Source of the DNA: Salsipaludibacter sp963735045
GTDB taxonomy: Bacteria; Actinomycetota; Nitriliruptoria; Nitriliruptorales; Nitriliruptoraceae
DNA: 64,000 nucleotides
Reading direction: 5' to 3'
NCBI GenBank assembly: GCA_963735045.1
Contig: CAVTIZ010000001.1
Coordinates: 124,001-188,000 of the forward strand
Shown here: positions 17,863-30,683 of the stretch, in pieces
Numbering within the stretch: the first letter of the stretch is position 1
Layout: each line of letters starts with the position of its first letter
The notes under the pieces: generated by a model
The model's database searches: none
Told to the model about the DNA's origin: nothing
The model's input: the letters and a program-made list of their open reading frames with translations, nothing else
Position numbers and translations under genes: made by a program

Positions 17863-19064
17863 GCGACCAGGACCGACCCCGGGCCGCCGCGAACTTCGCC
17901 CGCATCGACCACGACGCCGACCACCCGCTGCCCGTGCTGGTGGTGGGGGCCGGGGCGATGAGCCGGGCCTGGCTGGACGCCGTCGACCGGGTCCAGACCA
18001 CGACCCTGGCCGGGATCGTCGACCTCGACCTGGACGCCGCACGGACCGCGGCCACCGACGTGGGCCGACCGGACCTGCCGGTCGGCGACGACCTGGTCGT
18101 CCTGGCCGACGAGACCGGGGCAGGTGCGGTGGTGGACGTGACCACCCCGGAGGCCCACCATGCCATCACGGCGACGGCGCTGGGCGCCGGGCTGCCGGTC
18201 CTGGGCGAGAAGCCCGTTGCCGCCACGCTGCGCGAGGCCCTGTCGCTGGTGGCGACCGCCACGGCCACGGGCCAACTGTTCATGGTCAGCCAGTCCCGAC
18301 GCTGGAACCCCCACGTGTTCGACCTTCGTCGTCTGGCCGCGCGGATCGCGCCGGTGGGGACCGTCTCGATCGAGTTCTTCCGTGCGCCGCACTTCGGCGG
18401 TTTCCGCGAGACGATGGACGACCCACTGCTGGTCGACATGGCCATCCACGCCTTCGACACGATCCGCTTCGTGCTGGCCGATGAGCCGGCCACGGTCACC
18501 GCCGACTCCTGGGACCCGCCGTGGAGTTGGTACGACGGTGACGCCGCCGCCACCGCCAGCTTCACCATGGCCGGTGGTGGCCGCGCGGTGTGGACCGGCA
18601 GCTGGTGCGCCCCGGGCCACGAGACGTCGTGGAACGGGCAGTGGCGGCTCAGTGGCGCGGGCGGCAGCGTCACCTGGGACGGTGACCACGGCCCCGTGCT
18701 CGACCCCGGCGACGACACCCCAAGCGACGGCCCGGACGACGGCCCGGACGACGGCCCGCACGACGGCCCGGACGACACCCCAGACGACACCGGTCATCGC
18801 GAGTTCGCCGCGGCGCTGGCAACCTTCTCCGAGGCGCTGCGCACCGGGATCGCCCCCAATGGCGACGTCCGCGAGAACGTGCGCAGCATGGCGATGGTCG
18901 CGGCTGCGGTGACGGCGGCGCGCACCGGTGCGGCCGTCCACGTCGACGACCTGCTGGCCGACGCCCACGGGGCCGCCCTGGCGGCCGAACGGCGTGACGA
19001 CGCGCGCTCGGTGCTGGCGGGCTGGGAGCACCCCCGCGAGGTCCTCACCACCTGGGGAGGGTGA
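17859..19064 (+). CDS. Gfo/Idh/MocA-family oxidoreductase (ThuB-like)
   Basis: 401 residues from the ATG at 17859, overlapping the ThuA stop by 4 nt. A Rossmann-type VLVVGAGAMSRAWLDAV binds NAD(P) near residue 30; the catalytic lysine is in the conserved GEKPVA, and the C-terminal alpha/beta domain carries FFRAPHFGGFRETMDDPLLVDMAIHAFD. Partner ThuB proteins oxidise disaccharides or keto sugars. An acidic Gly-Pro-Asp-Asp low-complexity insertion at about residues 284-311 is encoded by a 12-bp tandem repeat and is unusual for the family. It lies on the surface side of the second domain, by position only. Confidence 0.88.
   Translation: MSDQDRPRAAANFARIDHDADHPLPVLVVGAGAMSRAWLDAVDRVQTTTLAGIVDLDLDAARTAATDVGRPDLPVGDDLVVLADETGAGAVVDVTTPEAHHAITATALGAGLPVLGEKPVAATLREALSLVATATATGQLFMVSQSRRWNPHVFDLRRLAARIAPVGTVSIEFFRAPHFGGFRETMDDPLLVDMAIHAFDTIRFVLADEPATVTADSWDPPWSWYDGDAAATASFTMAGGGRAVWTGSWCAPGHETSWNGQWRLSGAGGSVTWDGDHGPVLDPGDDTPSDGPDDGPDDGPHDGPDDTPDDTGHREFAAALATFSEALRTGIAPNGDVRENVRSMAMVAAAVTAARTGAAVHVDDLLADAHGAALAAERRDDARSVLAGWEHPREVLTTWGG
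18710..18790 (+). repeat. 12-bp tandem repeat encoding a GPDD-rich insertion
   Basis: Repeats of a unit close to GACGGCCCGGAC produce Asp-Asp-Gly-Pro motifs inside the Gfo/Idh oxidoreductase gene. The unit length is a multiple of three, so the frame is kept whatever the copy number. Such tracts vary by slippage and may differ between strains. Confidence 0.7.
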
Positions 19065-19107
19065 CCGGAGCCGGGCGAGGTGCCGACGTCGCGGTGGGGC
19101 CCGACCG

Positions 19108-19827
19108 TCAGCGTCCGATGGCGTGCGCGACCACCTCGTCGTAGAGCCCGCGACAGGACGCCTCAAGGTCGCGCAGGTGCTCGGGCAGGGGTCGGCGCGA
19201 GGTCCGCGGTGGCCCGAACCCGGTGGACCGGTGCACCGCGCCGTACCAGAACGATCCCCATGGCCCGTCCTCGGACTTCGGGCCCGCCTCCCAGGCCAGC
19301 ATCGCCGGGTCCCAGTCCAGCCCGCAGCGACGACACACCTCCCCCAGCACGCCTGGCGGGTCCGCCAGCAGGCTGGTCGTCTCGACCACCAGCGGGTCGC
19401 GTCCAGCGGCGAGGTCCCGTCGGACCAGGCGGACCTGGTCGGGCAGGCCGGTCTCGAACAGCCGTGGCTCGGGGATGCCGTCCACCAGGCTGGCGAGCAC
19501 GTCACGGGGGTCGCGCACCAGGACCACGTTGTGGAGCTCGTCGAGGAAGGCGAGGTCGAGGTCGACCAGGTGGTGGGCCATGTTCTTGAAGAAGGCGACC
19601 GGCGTCGGCCAGGGGCCCAGGAGCTGCTCACGCACGACCCGGTCGCCGTGGGTGTCGAAGGTGGCCAGGACCTCGTCGCGCGCCGGCTGGTCGACCCCCG
19701 TCACGCGCAGGTAGTGCCCGAACAGCGGCTCGTCGACGACCGTGGTGTCCGGTCGCGACCGGAACGCATACATCAGCGCGGTCGACACGTTCCGCGGTCC
19801 GCTCCACAGCGACACCCGCGTCGTCAC
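19108..19827 (-). CDS. Sulfotransferase-like P-loop protein
   Basis: 239 residues from the GTG at 19827, whose GTGA overlaps the aminotransferase stop. The N-terminus VSLWSGPRNVSTALMYAF resembles the phosphosulfate-binding loop of sulfotransferases, and VLVRDPRDVLASLVDGIPEP matches the 3'-phosphate-binding segment. It is short, like the bacterial and plant sulfotransferase-like domain that in Arabidopsis is fused to a branched-chain aminotransferase-like domain. Here the same two modules are separate overlapping genes. Actual sulfotransfer is unproven. Confidence 0.72.
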   Translation of the reverse strand: MTTRVSLWSGPRNVSTALMYAFRSRPDTTVVDEPLFGHYLRVTGVDQPARDEVLATFDTHGDRVVREQLLGPWPTPVAFFKNMAHHLVDLDLAFLDELHNVVLVRDPRDVLASLVDGIPEPRLFETGLPDQVRLVRRDLAAGRDPLVVETTSLLADPPGVLGEVCRRCGLDWDPAMLAWEAGPKSEDGPWGSFWYGAVHRSTGFGPPRTSRRPLPEHLRDLEASCRGLYDEVVAHAIGR

Positions 19828-20747
19828 GGCCGGGCGGGGTGGCCGGCGGCCGAGGCGGCGACGGCGTCGTCGTAGTCGTGGCGGAGTCGCACGGTCATCG
19901 GACCCTGTTGCCCGGTGCCGATGGTGCGCCCGTCGACGGTGTGGACCGGCGTCAGCCCACCGAACGTGCCGGTGACGAAGGCCTCGTCGGCCGCGTAGAC
20001 GTCCACCAGCGTGAACGGCGCCTCGTGGGCCACCGCCCCGCCGTCCCCGGCCACCTCCAGCACCCGGGCACGGGTGATGCCGGGCAGGCTGTACTGGGCC
20101 GTGGAGGTCCACAGTTCGTCGTCGCGCACGCAGAAGAAGTTGGTGGCGTTGCAGGTCGCGACCGCCCCGGTCGGGTCCAGCATCAGGGCCTCGTCGGCCC
20201 CGGCCTCGGTGGCCTGCAGCAAGGCCATGACCTCGTGCAGCTTGGAGTGGGAGTTGAGCCGCTGGTCGAGGGTGTCCGGTGGCGGCCGCCGGACCGTGGC
20301 GGTGAACAGGGCGATACCACGATCACGGGCGACCGGGTCGGCCACCTTGTGCTCGGCGGTGATCACGACGTTGGGTCCCCCGACCAGGTTGGACGGGTGC
20401 TGGGACGGCGTGGTCTTGTCGCCGCGGGTGACCATCAGGCGGACGTGCACGGCATCGTGCATGTCGTTGGCCACCACGACCTCCTGCAACGCGGCGACCA
20501 CCCCGTCGCGGTCCATGCCGAGGTCGATGCGGGTCGCGGCCAGCCCGCCGAACAGCCGGTCGAGGTGGGCGTCGAGGAACGCGAACCCGCCGTCGTGGAG
20601 CCGGATGCCCTCCCAGATGCCGTCCCCCACCAGGAACCCGGAGTCGAACACCGACACCACCGCGCGATCACGCGGCACCAACGCCCCGTTGACCCACACC
20701 AGGACGTCGCGGTTGCGTTCGTCCGGCAGCGCGTCATGCGTTCCCAC
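19824..20747 (-). CDS. Class IV PLP-dependent aminotransferase (BCAT/D-amino-acid type)
   Basis: 307 residues from a GTG preceded by GGAGG. The fold-type IV pattern is clear: VSVFDSGFLVGDGIWEGIR near residue 30, the PLP lysine in NSHSKLHEVMALLQA near 170, and EALMLDPTGAVATCNATNFF near 195. Members include branched-chain aminotransferases, D-amino acid transaminases and aminodeoxychorismate lyases, which motifs alone do not separate; lack of the BCAT-specific Arg/Tyr pattern makes branched-chain activity uncertain. It overlaps the sulfotransferase-like gene downstream by 4 nt, suggesting one functional unit. Confidence 0.85.
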   Translation of the reverse strand: MGTHDALPDERNRDVLVWVNGALVPRDRAVVSVFDSGFLVGDGIWEGIRLHDGGFAFLDAHLDRLFGGLAATRIDLGMDRDGVVAALQEVVVANDMHDAVHVRLMVTRGDKTTPSQHPSNLVGGPNVVITAEHKVADPVARDRGIALFTATVRRPPPDTLDQRLNSHSKLHEVMALLQATEAGADEALMLDPTGAVATCNATNFFCVRDDELWTSTAQYSLPGITRARVLEVAGDGGAVAHEAPFTLVDVYAADEAFVTGTFGGLTPVHTVDGRTIGTGQQGPMTVRLRHDYDDAVAASAAGHPARP

Positions 20748-20822
20748 GGGGGCCTCCGCTCGTCACACCCGGTCCCGGCGCGTCACCGTCCCCGGATCCC
20801 CGGACGTGCCCGCTCGTGACGG

Positions 20823-24587
<3,765 letters not shown>

Positions 24588-24822
24588 GGCACGGGCCTGT
24601 CACGTGGGCGGCGGGAAGGGCGGGTCGGCGCGAGGTCGGGGTGCTGGTGCGGGGCGACTGAGGTGCCTTGCAGGGTAGTTGGCCGACCTCGGTCCCGCGT
24701 CCCCGATCGGCCCCTGTGGGGGCCCGACGACCACCGCCCTCGCGACCCGACGCCTGCGGTCCGTCGCCTGGCCACGGCCCGGCGACGCCGCCGGGCCTGC
24801 GTGGTCGGGTGGGGCGGCGGAG

Positions 24823-24828
24823 TAGCCT
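24823..24828 (+). promoter_or_regulatory. Possible -10 element (TAGCCT) of the pseudo-PBP operon
   Basis: TAGCCT lies 22 bases before the ATG at 24850 and just upstream of the ribosome-binding AGGAGA. It fits the TAnnnT pattern; no clear -35 box. The remaining 24588-24822 gap between the divergent kgd and PBP-like genes shows no other recognisable element. Confidence 0.35.
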
Positions 24829-24849
24829 CGGCAGGGCACAGGAGAGTCC

Positions 24850-27162
24850 ATGCGCAACGTGATCGCTGCCCTGGTCGCCGTCGCGGCCGTGGCGACCGTG
24901 GTGTGGTTCGGGTGGACCGAGCTGGCCGTGCGAACCGAGCCCGACGAGTCCGGGCCCAGCGCCCAGGAGGTGCTCGCCGAGTTCGTCACCGCGTTCAACG
25001 CCGGTGACGCCGAGACCATGGCCACGCTGGTGCACCCCGACGACCAGGTCGGGCTCGACGGGCTGCTGGACGCGACCACCGCGATGCGCAACGACCTCGA
25101 CCTGGCCGCCCTCCAGCTGAGCCTGGGCGAGGTCGACGTGGCCGACGAGCGGGCCCAGGCCACGACCACCCTGGCCGTGACGCTGGCCAACCTGCCGGGC
25201 GCCGACGCCGACGCCGGGGGCGCCGAGACCGGCGACGAGGGCACGATCGGGTGGCTGGCCTCGCTGGCGGCCATCGAGCGGCGCAGCGGCTGGTTCGTCC
25301 GACCCGACCGTTCCGCCCTGCACCCCAGCCTGACGGGCAACACCGGCTTCCTGCGTCGCCAGGTGGCCACCCCGCGGGCCTCCATCCTGGCCGTCGACGG
25401 CACCCCGCTGACCCTGCACGGCGACCTCGAGACGCTGGGGATCGCCCCCGGCCAGATCCGTGACGCCGACGTGCTCCGGGCTCGCTGGGCCGAGGTGCTG
25501 CCGCAGTCCCAGCCGCAGCTGGCGGCCGTGCTGGATCGCGACGACCTCCAGCCGGAGTGGTTCTACCCGGTGGTGTCGCTGCCTCGCGAGGAGGTCGAGG
25601 CGGCCTGGTCGCGCCTGCGGACCCTGCCCGGGGTCATCCGCCGCTCGGCCGACGAGGTGGGCAGCACGGCGACCAGCACCATCGCCGGCCACGTCCTGGG
25701 ACAGGTCGGACCGGCCGACGACGAACTGGCCGCGTCGTTGGGGGTGGAGCCGGGGACCTCCGTCGGCATCAGCGGACTCGAACAGGTCTACGAGGACCAG
25801 TTGGTGGGTTCGGACACGGTGGAGGTCGTGATCGCCACCGGAGAGGGCGCGACCGTCGAGGTCCTGGGCGAGGCACAGGTCGATCCGTCCATGCCGGTGT
25901 CCACATCGCTGGACGCCTCGCTGCAGGAGTCGGTGGAGTCCGCACTCCTGGGCATCGAGGACCTCGTCGCCGTGGTCGCCGTCCGGACCGACGGGGGGAT
26001 CGCCGCGTCGGCGTCCCGGCCCCTGTCGGGCTACAACCGCGCCTGGGAGGGCAACTATCCCCCCGGTGACCTGTTCTACCCCGTCAGCACGTCGGCCCTG
26101 ATCCAGTCCGGGACCAACCTCGACACCCCGGTGCAGTGCCCTCCGGAGGTGGTGCTGTCCGGCGCCACGGTGACCACGCCGCGCAATGCCCTGACCGCGT
26201 CGTCGTCGGACCAGCCGGTGGCGTTCCGCGAGGCGCTGGCCGCCGGGTGCGACACGTCGATGGCGCTCCTGGCCCAGGACCTGGCCCCCGAGTCCCTGGC
26301 CGAGATGGCGGCCGACTGGGGCTGGGGCGAGGAACCCAGCCTGCCGCTGCCGGCCGCCACACCCGACTTCCCGCTGCCCGGTGACACCACCGAGACGATC
26401 CGCGCGGCGCTGGGACAGGCCCGGGTGCAGGCCAGCCCACTGCACCTGGCCAGCGTCGGGGCCGCGATGCTGTCGGGTCAGCGGATCGCCCCGTGGCTGG
26501 TCGTCAACACGGCGGGCGATGCGCGTCGCATCCCCGTGGACACGGGCGGCCTGGTGGAGGTGGCGCAGGCCTCCGCGGTCGACGGTTCGGGGGCCAGCGT
26601 GTCGGCCCGTGACATCGGCGTCGTCGTCGGCACGGCGCCGGTCACCGGCGACGACGTCGTGCACAGCTGGGCGATGCTGCTGGTGGACGACCTTGGCATC
26701 GTCGTCCTGGCCGAGGACACCGGCGGCGACCTCGAACTGGTGCGCCGGATCAGCCGTCGCATCGAGGGTGAACTGGTCGGCCGTGGCAGCACCTCCACCC
26801 CGAGCGACCCGCCGACGGCCACGACCACGCCGGGCCCGGCCGCCACCCCGGCCCCGGCCGCCGACACCCCCGCCGACGCCGGCGCCGACACCGGCGCCGA
26901 CGACCGCGCCCCCGACGACCACGCCGGCACCCACCCCGAGCCCCGGAGCCACCTCGTGACCCTCGTGTTCGCCCAGGCCGCCGACGGCGCCACGGGATTC
27001 TCGTGGTGGATCCTGGTCCCCACGCTGGTGATGCTGTCGGTGGCCGCCGCGGCCGCCCCCTGGTGGCCCTGGAGTCGCGAATGGGGCTGGTCGCTGGCAG
27101 GGATCTTCGCCGTGGCCGCTGGCACCGCGGCCCTGTTCACCGTCGGGTGGTGGTTCTCGTGA
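24850..27162 (+). CDS. Penicillin-binding-protein homologue with lost catalytic motifs and C-terminal membrane segments
   Basis: 770 residues. Order: membrane anchor at about 5-25; MecA_N/NTF2-like domain 35-150; PBP dimerisation region about 165-330 (SILAVDGTPL, ISGLEQVYEDQL); transpeptidase-like domain about 345-650. The active-site SxxK is replaced: NYPPGDLFYPV reads D407-L-F-Y410, losing both Ser and Lys. The SxN is GCD at 466-468, and the KTG triad is VVG at 592-594. So it cannot acylate peptidoglycan stems. A Pro/Thr/Ala/Asp-rich linker (about 660-710) leads to two hydrophobic segments at the C-terminus, unusual for class B PBPs. A pseudoenzyme scaffold or regulator role is inferred; the neighbour 28 bases downstream is a membrane protein. 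Confidence 0.8.
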   Translation: MRNVIAALVAVAAVATVVWFGWTELAVRTEPDESGPSAQEVLAEFVTAFNAGDAETMATLVHPDDQVGLDGLLDATTAMRNDLDLAALQLSLGEVDVADERAQATTTLAVTLANLPGADADAGGAETGDEGTIGWLASLAAIERRSGWFVRPDRSALHPSLTGNTGFLRRQVATPRASILAVDGTPLTLHGDLETLGIAPGQIRDADVLRARWAEVLPQSQPQLAAVLDRDDLQPEWFYPVVSLPREEVEAAWSRLRTLPGVIRRSADEVGSTATSTIAGHVLGQVGPADDELAASLGVEPGTSVGISGLEQVYEDQLVGSDTVEVVIATGEGATVEVLGEAQVDPSMPVSTSLDASLQESVESALLGIEDLVAVVAVRTDGGIAASASRPLSGYNRAWEGNYPPGDLFYPVSTSALIQSGTNLDTPVQCPPEVVLSGATVTTPRNALTASSSDQPVAFREALAAGCDTSMALLAQDLAPESLAEMAADWGWGEEPSLPLPAATPDFPLPGDTTETIRAALGQARVQASPLHLASVGAAMLSGQRIAPWLVVNTAGDARRIPVDTGGLVEVAQASAVDGSGASVSARDIGVVVGTAPVTGDDVVHSWAMLLVDDLGIVVLAEDTGGDLELVRRISRRIEGELVGRGSTSTPSDPPTATTTPGPAATPAPAADTPADAGADTGADDRAPDDHAGTHPEPRSHLVTLVFAQAADGATGFSWWILVPTLVMLSVAAAAAPWWPWSREWGWSLAGIFAVAAGTAALFTVGWWFS

Positions 27163-27190
27163 CCGGTCCGTCGGGCACCGGCGGCGACCG

Positions 27191-28279
27191 ATGAACGACC
27201 AGGTGCTGCGGGTGCTCGCGGGGCTGGCGGGCCTGGCGCTGGTGACGTCGGCGCTGGCGTCGGCAATCATCACGCTGGTGCTGCCCCGGGGCGGCAACAC
27301 GCGCACCGCCCACGCCGTGACCCGCGCATGCCGGGCCGTGCTCACGCTCGGGACCACGGCCACCAACCCGACCCGACGCGAACGGGCCCTGGCCCTGCTG
27401 GCCCCGGTGGCCCTGCTGGCGATGCCGGTCGCGTGGCTCGTGCAGGTGTGGGTCGGGTTCGCCGGGCTGTACCTCGCGGCGGCCCTGTCCACGCCGTGGG
27501 AGTCCCTGCGGTTGTCGGGGTCGTCGCTGCTGACGCTGGGCTTCGCCACCGCCGAGTCCGTCCCCCAGAACCTGCTGATCTTCGCCGAGGCCACGCTCGG
27601 TCTCGGGATCGTGACCCTGCTGATCGCCTACCTGCCGACGATGTACGCCGCCTTCTCACAACGCGAGACACAGGTGGCGCTGCTGGCGGTGCGGGCCGGG
27701 ACCCCACCCAGCGCGCTGACGATGCTGCGTCGGTTCCGCAGCATCGGCCAGGAACGCGAACTGGGACCGGCGATGCTGGAGTGGGAGGTGTGGTTCGCGC
27801 AGCTGGCCGAGACCCACACGACCCTCACGACCCTGCCGCTGTTCCGGTCAAGCAACCCGGCCCAGTCCTGGGTGACCGCGGCCGGCGCCGTCCTGGACGC
27901 GGCCAGCCTGCTGCACTCCACGGTGGTCGACGGACCGAAGTCCTCCGCGGCCCTGTGCATCCGGTCGGGCTTCCTGGCCCTGCGGGCGATCGCCGACGAG
28001 TGGGCGCTGCCCTACGACCCGGACCCCGAGCCGACCGACCCCATCGCGATCACGCGCGCGGAGTTCGACGAGGTCTACGACCTGCTGGACGAGGCCGACA
28101 TCGCCCTGGAGCCCCGCGACCAGGCCTGGCGGGACTTCGCGGGTTGGCGGGTCAACTACGACACCCCGCTGCTGGCCCTGGCCGAGATGCTGGAGGTCCC
28201 GTCGGCGCCGTGGACGGCCGACCGACCGCCCCTGACCGGGATGAGCCGCATGGGGCGCGGATCCACCCTGCACCGCTGA
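27191..28279 (+). CDS. Membrane protein with potassium-channel-like pore region, degenerate filter
   Basis: 362 residues. An N-terminal helix (residues 5-30), a second one near 65-90, then a pore-like stretch SGSSLLTLGFAT near 110-122 followed by a third helix (LLIFAEATLGLGIVTLLIAYLP). This is the layout of two-helix ion channels, where the filter would read T-x-G-Y/F-G; here LTLGFA lacks the second glycine. The C-terminal half is soluble, with ARAGTPPSALTML after the last helix and many acidic residues. Homologues are known in Actinobacteria without a defined function. It follows the pseudo-PBP gene by 28 bases and probably shares its transcript. Confidence 0.65.
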   Translation: MNDQVLRVLAGLAGLALVTSALASAIITLVLPRGGNTRTAHAVTRACRAVLTLGTTATNPTRRERALALLAPVALLAMPVAWLVQVWVGFAGLYLAAALSTPWESLRLSGSSLLTLGFATAESVPQNLLIFAEATLGLGIVTLLIAYLPTMYAAFSQRETQVALLAVRAGTPPSALTMLRRFRSIGQERELGPAMLEWEVWFAQLAETHTTLTTLPLFRSSNPAQSWVTAAGAVLDAASLLHSTVVDGPKSSAALCIRSGFLALRAIADEWALPYDPDPEPTDPIAITRAEFDEVYDLLDEADIALEPRDQAWRDFAGWRVNYDTPLLALAEMLEVPSAPWTADRPPLTGMSRMGRGSTLHR

Positions 28280-28298
28280 GGCGGACGGCGCCGCCACG

Positions 28299-28616
28299 TC
28301 AGGCGACCCAGCCACCGTCCCCCTCGTCGTCCACGATGGGGAGGTCGGCGTCCTCCCAGGCATGCATGCCGCCGTCGAGGTTCTCGGCGGTGAAGCCGGC
28401 CCGGTTCAGCGCGTCGGTCACCGCGCCGGAGCGCCCGCCCGACCGGCACACGCACACGATCCGGCGGTCGGACGGGATCTCGGCGATGCGGGCGTTGAGC
28501 TGACCCATCGGGATGTGCACGGCGCCGGCAATGCGGCCCGCCTCCCACTCCTGGTCCTCACGGACATCGAGGAGGAACAGCTCGTCGTGCTGGTCGGCGG
28601 CGTCGATGGGCTGCAT
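28299..28616 (-). CDS. Rhodanese-like sulfurtransferase domain protein
   Basis: 105 residues from the ATG at 28616; a longer upstream start adds unconserved residues. Single rhodanese domain with the acidic start LLDVREDQEWEAGRI, and the active-site loop CRSGGRS with catalytic Cys57. Such single-domain rhodaneses (GlpE-like) move sulfane sulfur between thiol carriers. The C-terminus DDEGDGGW is acidic. The gene stands alone and converges on the channel-like gene. Confidence 0.88.
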   Translation of the reverse strand: MQPIDAADQHDELFLLDVREDQEWEAGRIAGAVHIPMGQLNARIAEIPSDRRIVCVCRSGGRSGAVTDALNRAGFTAENLDGGMHAWEDADLPIVDDEGDGGWVA

Positions 28617-28721
28617 GGCGGACCTCGGGGTGGCGGGCGACGGCTGGCCGCCGAGCGTAGGCACCCGGGTCCGGTGCGGAGCTGTTGGGACCATCGGCGG
28701 GCCTGCCGGACCCGGACCTTG

Positions 28722-29804
28722 TCAGGTGTCGTCGAGGTCACGGACCAGCCGGTCGAAGTCCCCCCACGGGTCGGCCGACGGCGCTGGCGGGCCCGCGACC
28801 GGGGCCCGGTCGCCGGGAACGTCCAGGACCAGGTCCTCGGGCGGGGGGTCGCGGGCGTCGACGGCGAGACTCCAGCCGTCGACGTGCTCGGCTGCCAGCC
28901 GCAGCCACCAGCCGCCCTCCTCGTCGGACCCGAACCGGGACCACGACCACTCGCCCAGGTCCTCCACCAGTTCGTCATCGGGGCTGCCGGGTTCGTGCGC
29001 GACCAGCACCCGCAGCGCCCACCAGGTCGCGGACCGCCCCGCGGCTCCCCCACGACGTCGCCGCACGGAGCCACCCGACGACGCCGCCCAGGTCATGGCC
29101 GCGACGGCGTCGGACAGGTCGACCGGCGCCGGTCGCGACCCGGGACTGACGGCCGCGACCGCGCCGGCGGCGGGACCGTCGACCACCGCGACCCGGACGT
29201 GGCCGTCGGGTGATCGCGCCCAGGGAGCGACCAGGGCCTCGATGGCGGTGACCAGGTCGGGGTCCTCGATCGCCGCCCCCGGGGGTGCCGCCGGCGCGGG
29301 CGGGCCCATGGCCGACAGGATCGGCGCGGGCGCCAGCACCTCACCGGGGCGGTAGTCGACGTGCGGGCGTCGTCCCTCCCAGTCCTTCCAGGTCGCGGGC
29401 ACGTCGAGGTGGTGGACCTCGGCGCGGGGGTCGTCGGACAGGTCCTCCCCCGCGCAGACCCGTTCGACGGCGACCGTGCCGGCCAGTGGGCCGGGCGGCA
29501 GGTGGTCGCGCAGGTCCGACCAGTCGTGGCGCTGCGCGACCACCTCGGTGAGCGGACCGAGCATGTGGCGATCGTCGGCCTCCAGCAGCGCCTCGACGGC
29601 CACCTCCGGGGGTGCCTGCAAGGCCAACCGGTAGGCGGCGTAGGCCGCCGGGCCCCACAGCTGGCGACCGGAGAACTCGACGGCGTCGAGGCAGCCCCGG
29701 CGGATCGCCCGGACCTCGCGGACGTCGCCGCGGGTCGCCGCCGCGTCGATGGCCCGGACCAGTTCGTCGAGGTCGCCACGGTGCACCAGGTCCGCGACCG
29801 ACAT
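28722..29804 (-). CDS. Hypothetical protein, actinobacterial
   Basis: 360 residues from the ATG at 29804, chosen for the GGAGGAC site before it; the open frame upstream overlaps the divergent amidotransferase gene and is probably not translated. I do not recognise a family. The first 110 residues are helical with repeats of Ala/Asp/Arg (for example AIDAAATRGDVREVRAIRRG), and the C-terminal half has Trp-rich segments such as GEWSWSRFGSDEEGGWW. A proline/alanine linker lies near residue 330. No signal peptide or membrane segment. Confidence 0.7.
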   Translation of the reverse strand: MSVADLVHRGDLDELVRAIDAAATRGDVREVRAIRRGCLDAVEFSGRQLWGPAAYAAYRLALQAPPEVAVEALLEADDRHMLGPLTEVVAQRHDWSDLRDHLPPGPLAGTVAVERVCAGEDLSDDPRAEVHHLDVPATWKDWEGRRPHVDYRPGEVLAPAPILSAMGPPAPAAPPGAAIEDPDLVTAIEALVAPWARSPDGHVRVAVVDGPAAGAVAAVSPGSRPAPVDLSDAVAAMTWAASSGGSVRRRRGGAAGRSATWWALRVLVAHEPGSPDDELVEDLGEWSWSRFGSDEEGGWWLRLAAEHVDGWSLAVDARDPPPEDLVLDVPGDRAPVAGPPAPSADPWGDFDRLVRDLDDT

Positions 29805-29942
29805 GCTCGTCCTCCCCGGCCGTGCGGCCGACCGACCCGGTCGATGGACCCGGTCACGACCCATGGTGCCGGGCCCGACCACCCGCCACACCCGCGCGGG
29901 GCGACCGGCGGCCAGGCGGGTCCGCGCGGCGACCACGGGGAC

Positions 29943-29967
29943 TAGGCTCCGGCGCGTTCGCGCCGGA
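29943..29967 (+). promoter_or_regulatory. Possible -10 box overlapping a 9-bp inverted repeat
   Basis: TAGGCT (29943-29948) looks like an actinobacterial -10 box. It runs into a perfect inverted repeat TCCGGCGCG-TT-CGCGCCGGA at 29948-29967, 20 bases before the amidotransferase ATG at 29988. An operator at the transcription start or a 5' hairpin is possible. Confidence 0.4.
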
Positions 29968-29987
29968 CCCGACCGAGGACGTGGTGG

Positions 29988-30665
29988 ATGTCGCTGCTGG
30001 TGGTCAACCACGACGTGGCCGCCGGTCTGGCCGAGGTGGCCGGACCGCTGGCCGCGCGGGACGTCGAGCTCGTCGAGGTGGACGCCACGGAGGGCAACCT
30101 GCCCGACCCCGCCGACCACGACGGCGTGCTGGTGCTGGGCGGGCGCATGAGCGTCGCCGGTGACCTCGAGCCGTGGGCGACCGCGGAGCTGGACTTCCTG
30201 CGCGCCGCCGACACCGCCGAGGTCCCCGTGCTCGGGATCTGCCTCGGCTCCCAGCTGCTGGCGCTGGCCCACGGCGGTGAGGTGCGGCCGCGCGAACGCC
30301 CCGAGGCCGGGATCGTGGCCGTGCACCGGACCGCCGTCGGCCGTGACGACGAGGTCGCGGCGGGCTGGCCCGACGGGGCACCGGGACTGGCCTTCCACAG
30401 CGACGAGGTCACGCGGCTGCCCGACGACGGCGACCAACTCCTGCTGGGCTCCGACGGCCCCACGATGTGGCGGATCCGGACCTCGCGTGGCATCCAGCTG
30501 CACCCCGAGGTCGGCGTGGCGTCGCTGCAGGCCTGGGTCGACGGCGGGCTGGTCGACCTCGACCACGTCGACGTCGACGCCCTGCTGGACACGGCACGAC
30601 GGTCCGAACCGTTCCTCCGGGCCGCCGGCACCAGCCTCGTCCTGCGTTGGGTCGACACGGTGTAG
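29988..30665 (+). CDS. Class I glutamine amidotransferase-like protein
   Basis: 225 residues. The nucleophile elbow is GICLGSQ with Cys85, and the His/Glu of the triad are in QLHPEV (His172, Glu174), so the glutaminase triad is complete. It resembles stand-alone GMP-synthase-like amidotransferases that act on gamma-glutamyl compounds or carry ammonia to an unknown partner. No synthetase gene sits beside it. Convergent with the LigA gene, whose stop is 18 bases away. Confidence 0.85.
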   Translation: MSLLVVNHDVAAGLAEVAGPLAARDVELVEVDATEGNLPDPADHDGVLVLGGRMSVAGDLEPWATAELDFLRAADTAEVPVLGICLGSQLLALAHGGEVRPRERPEAGIVAVHRTAVGRDDEVAAGWPDGAPGLAFHSDEVTRLPDDGDQLLLGSDGPTMWRIRTSRGIQLHPEVGVASLQAWVDGGLVDLDHVDVDALLDTARRSEPFLRAAGTSLVLRWVDTV

Positions 30666-30683
30666 GGCAGGTGCGGCGCCGGG

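Noticed and set aside
24850..27162. Active class B penicillin-binding protein
   Set aside because: None of the SxxK, SxN or KTG motifs is present.
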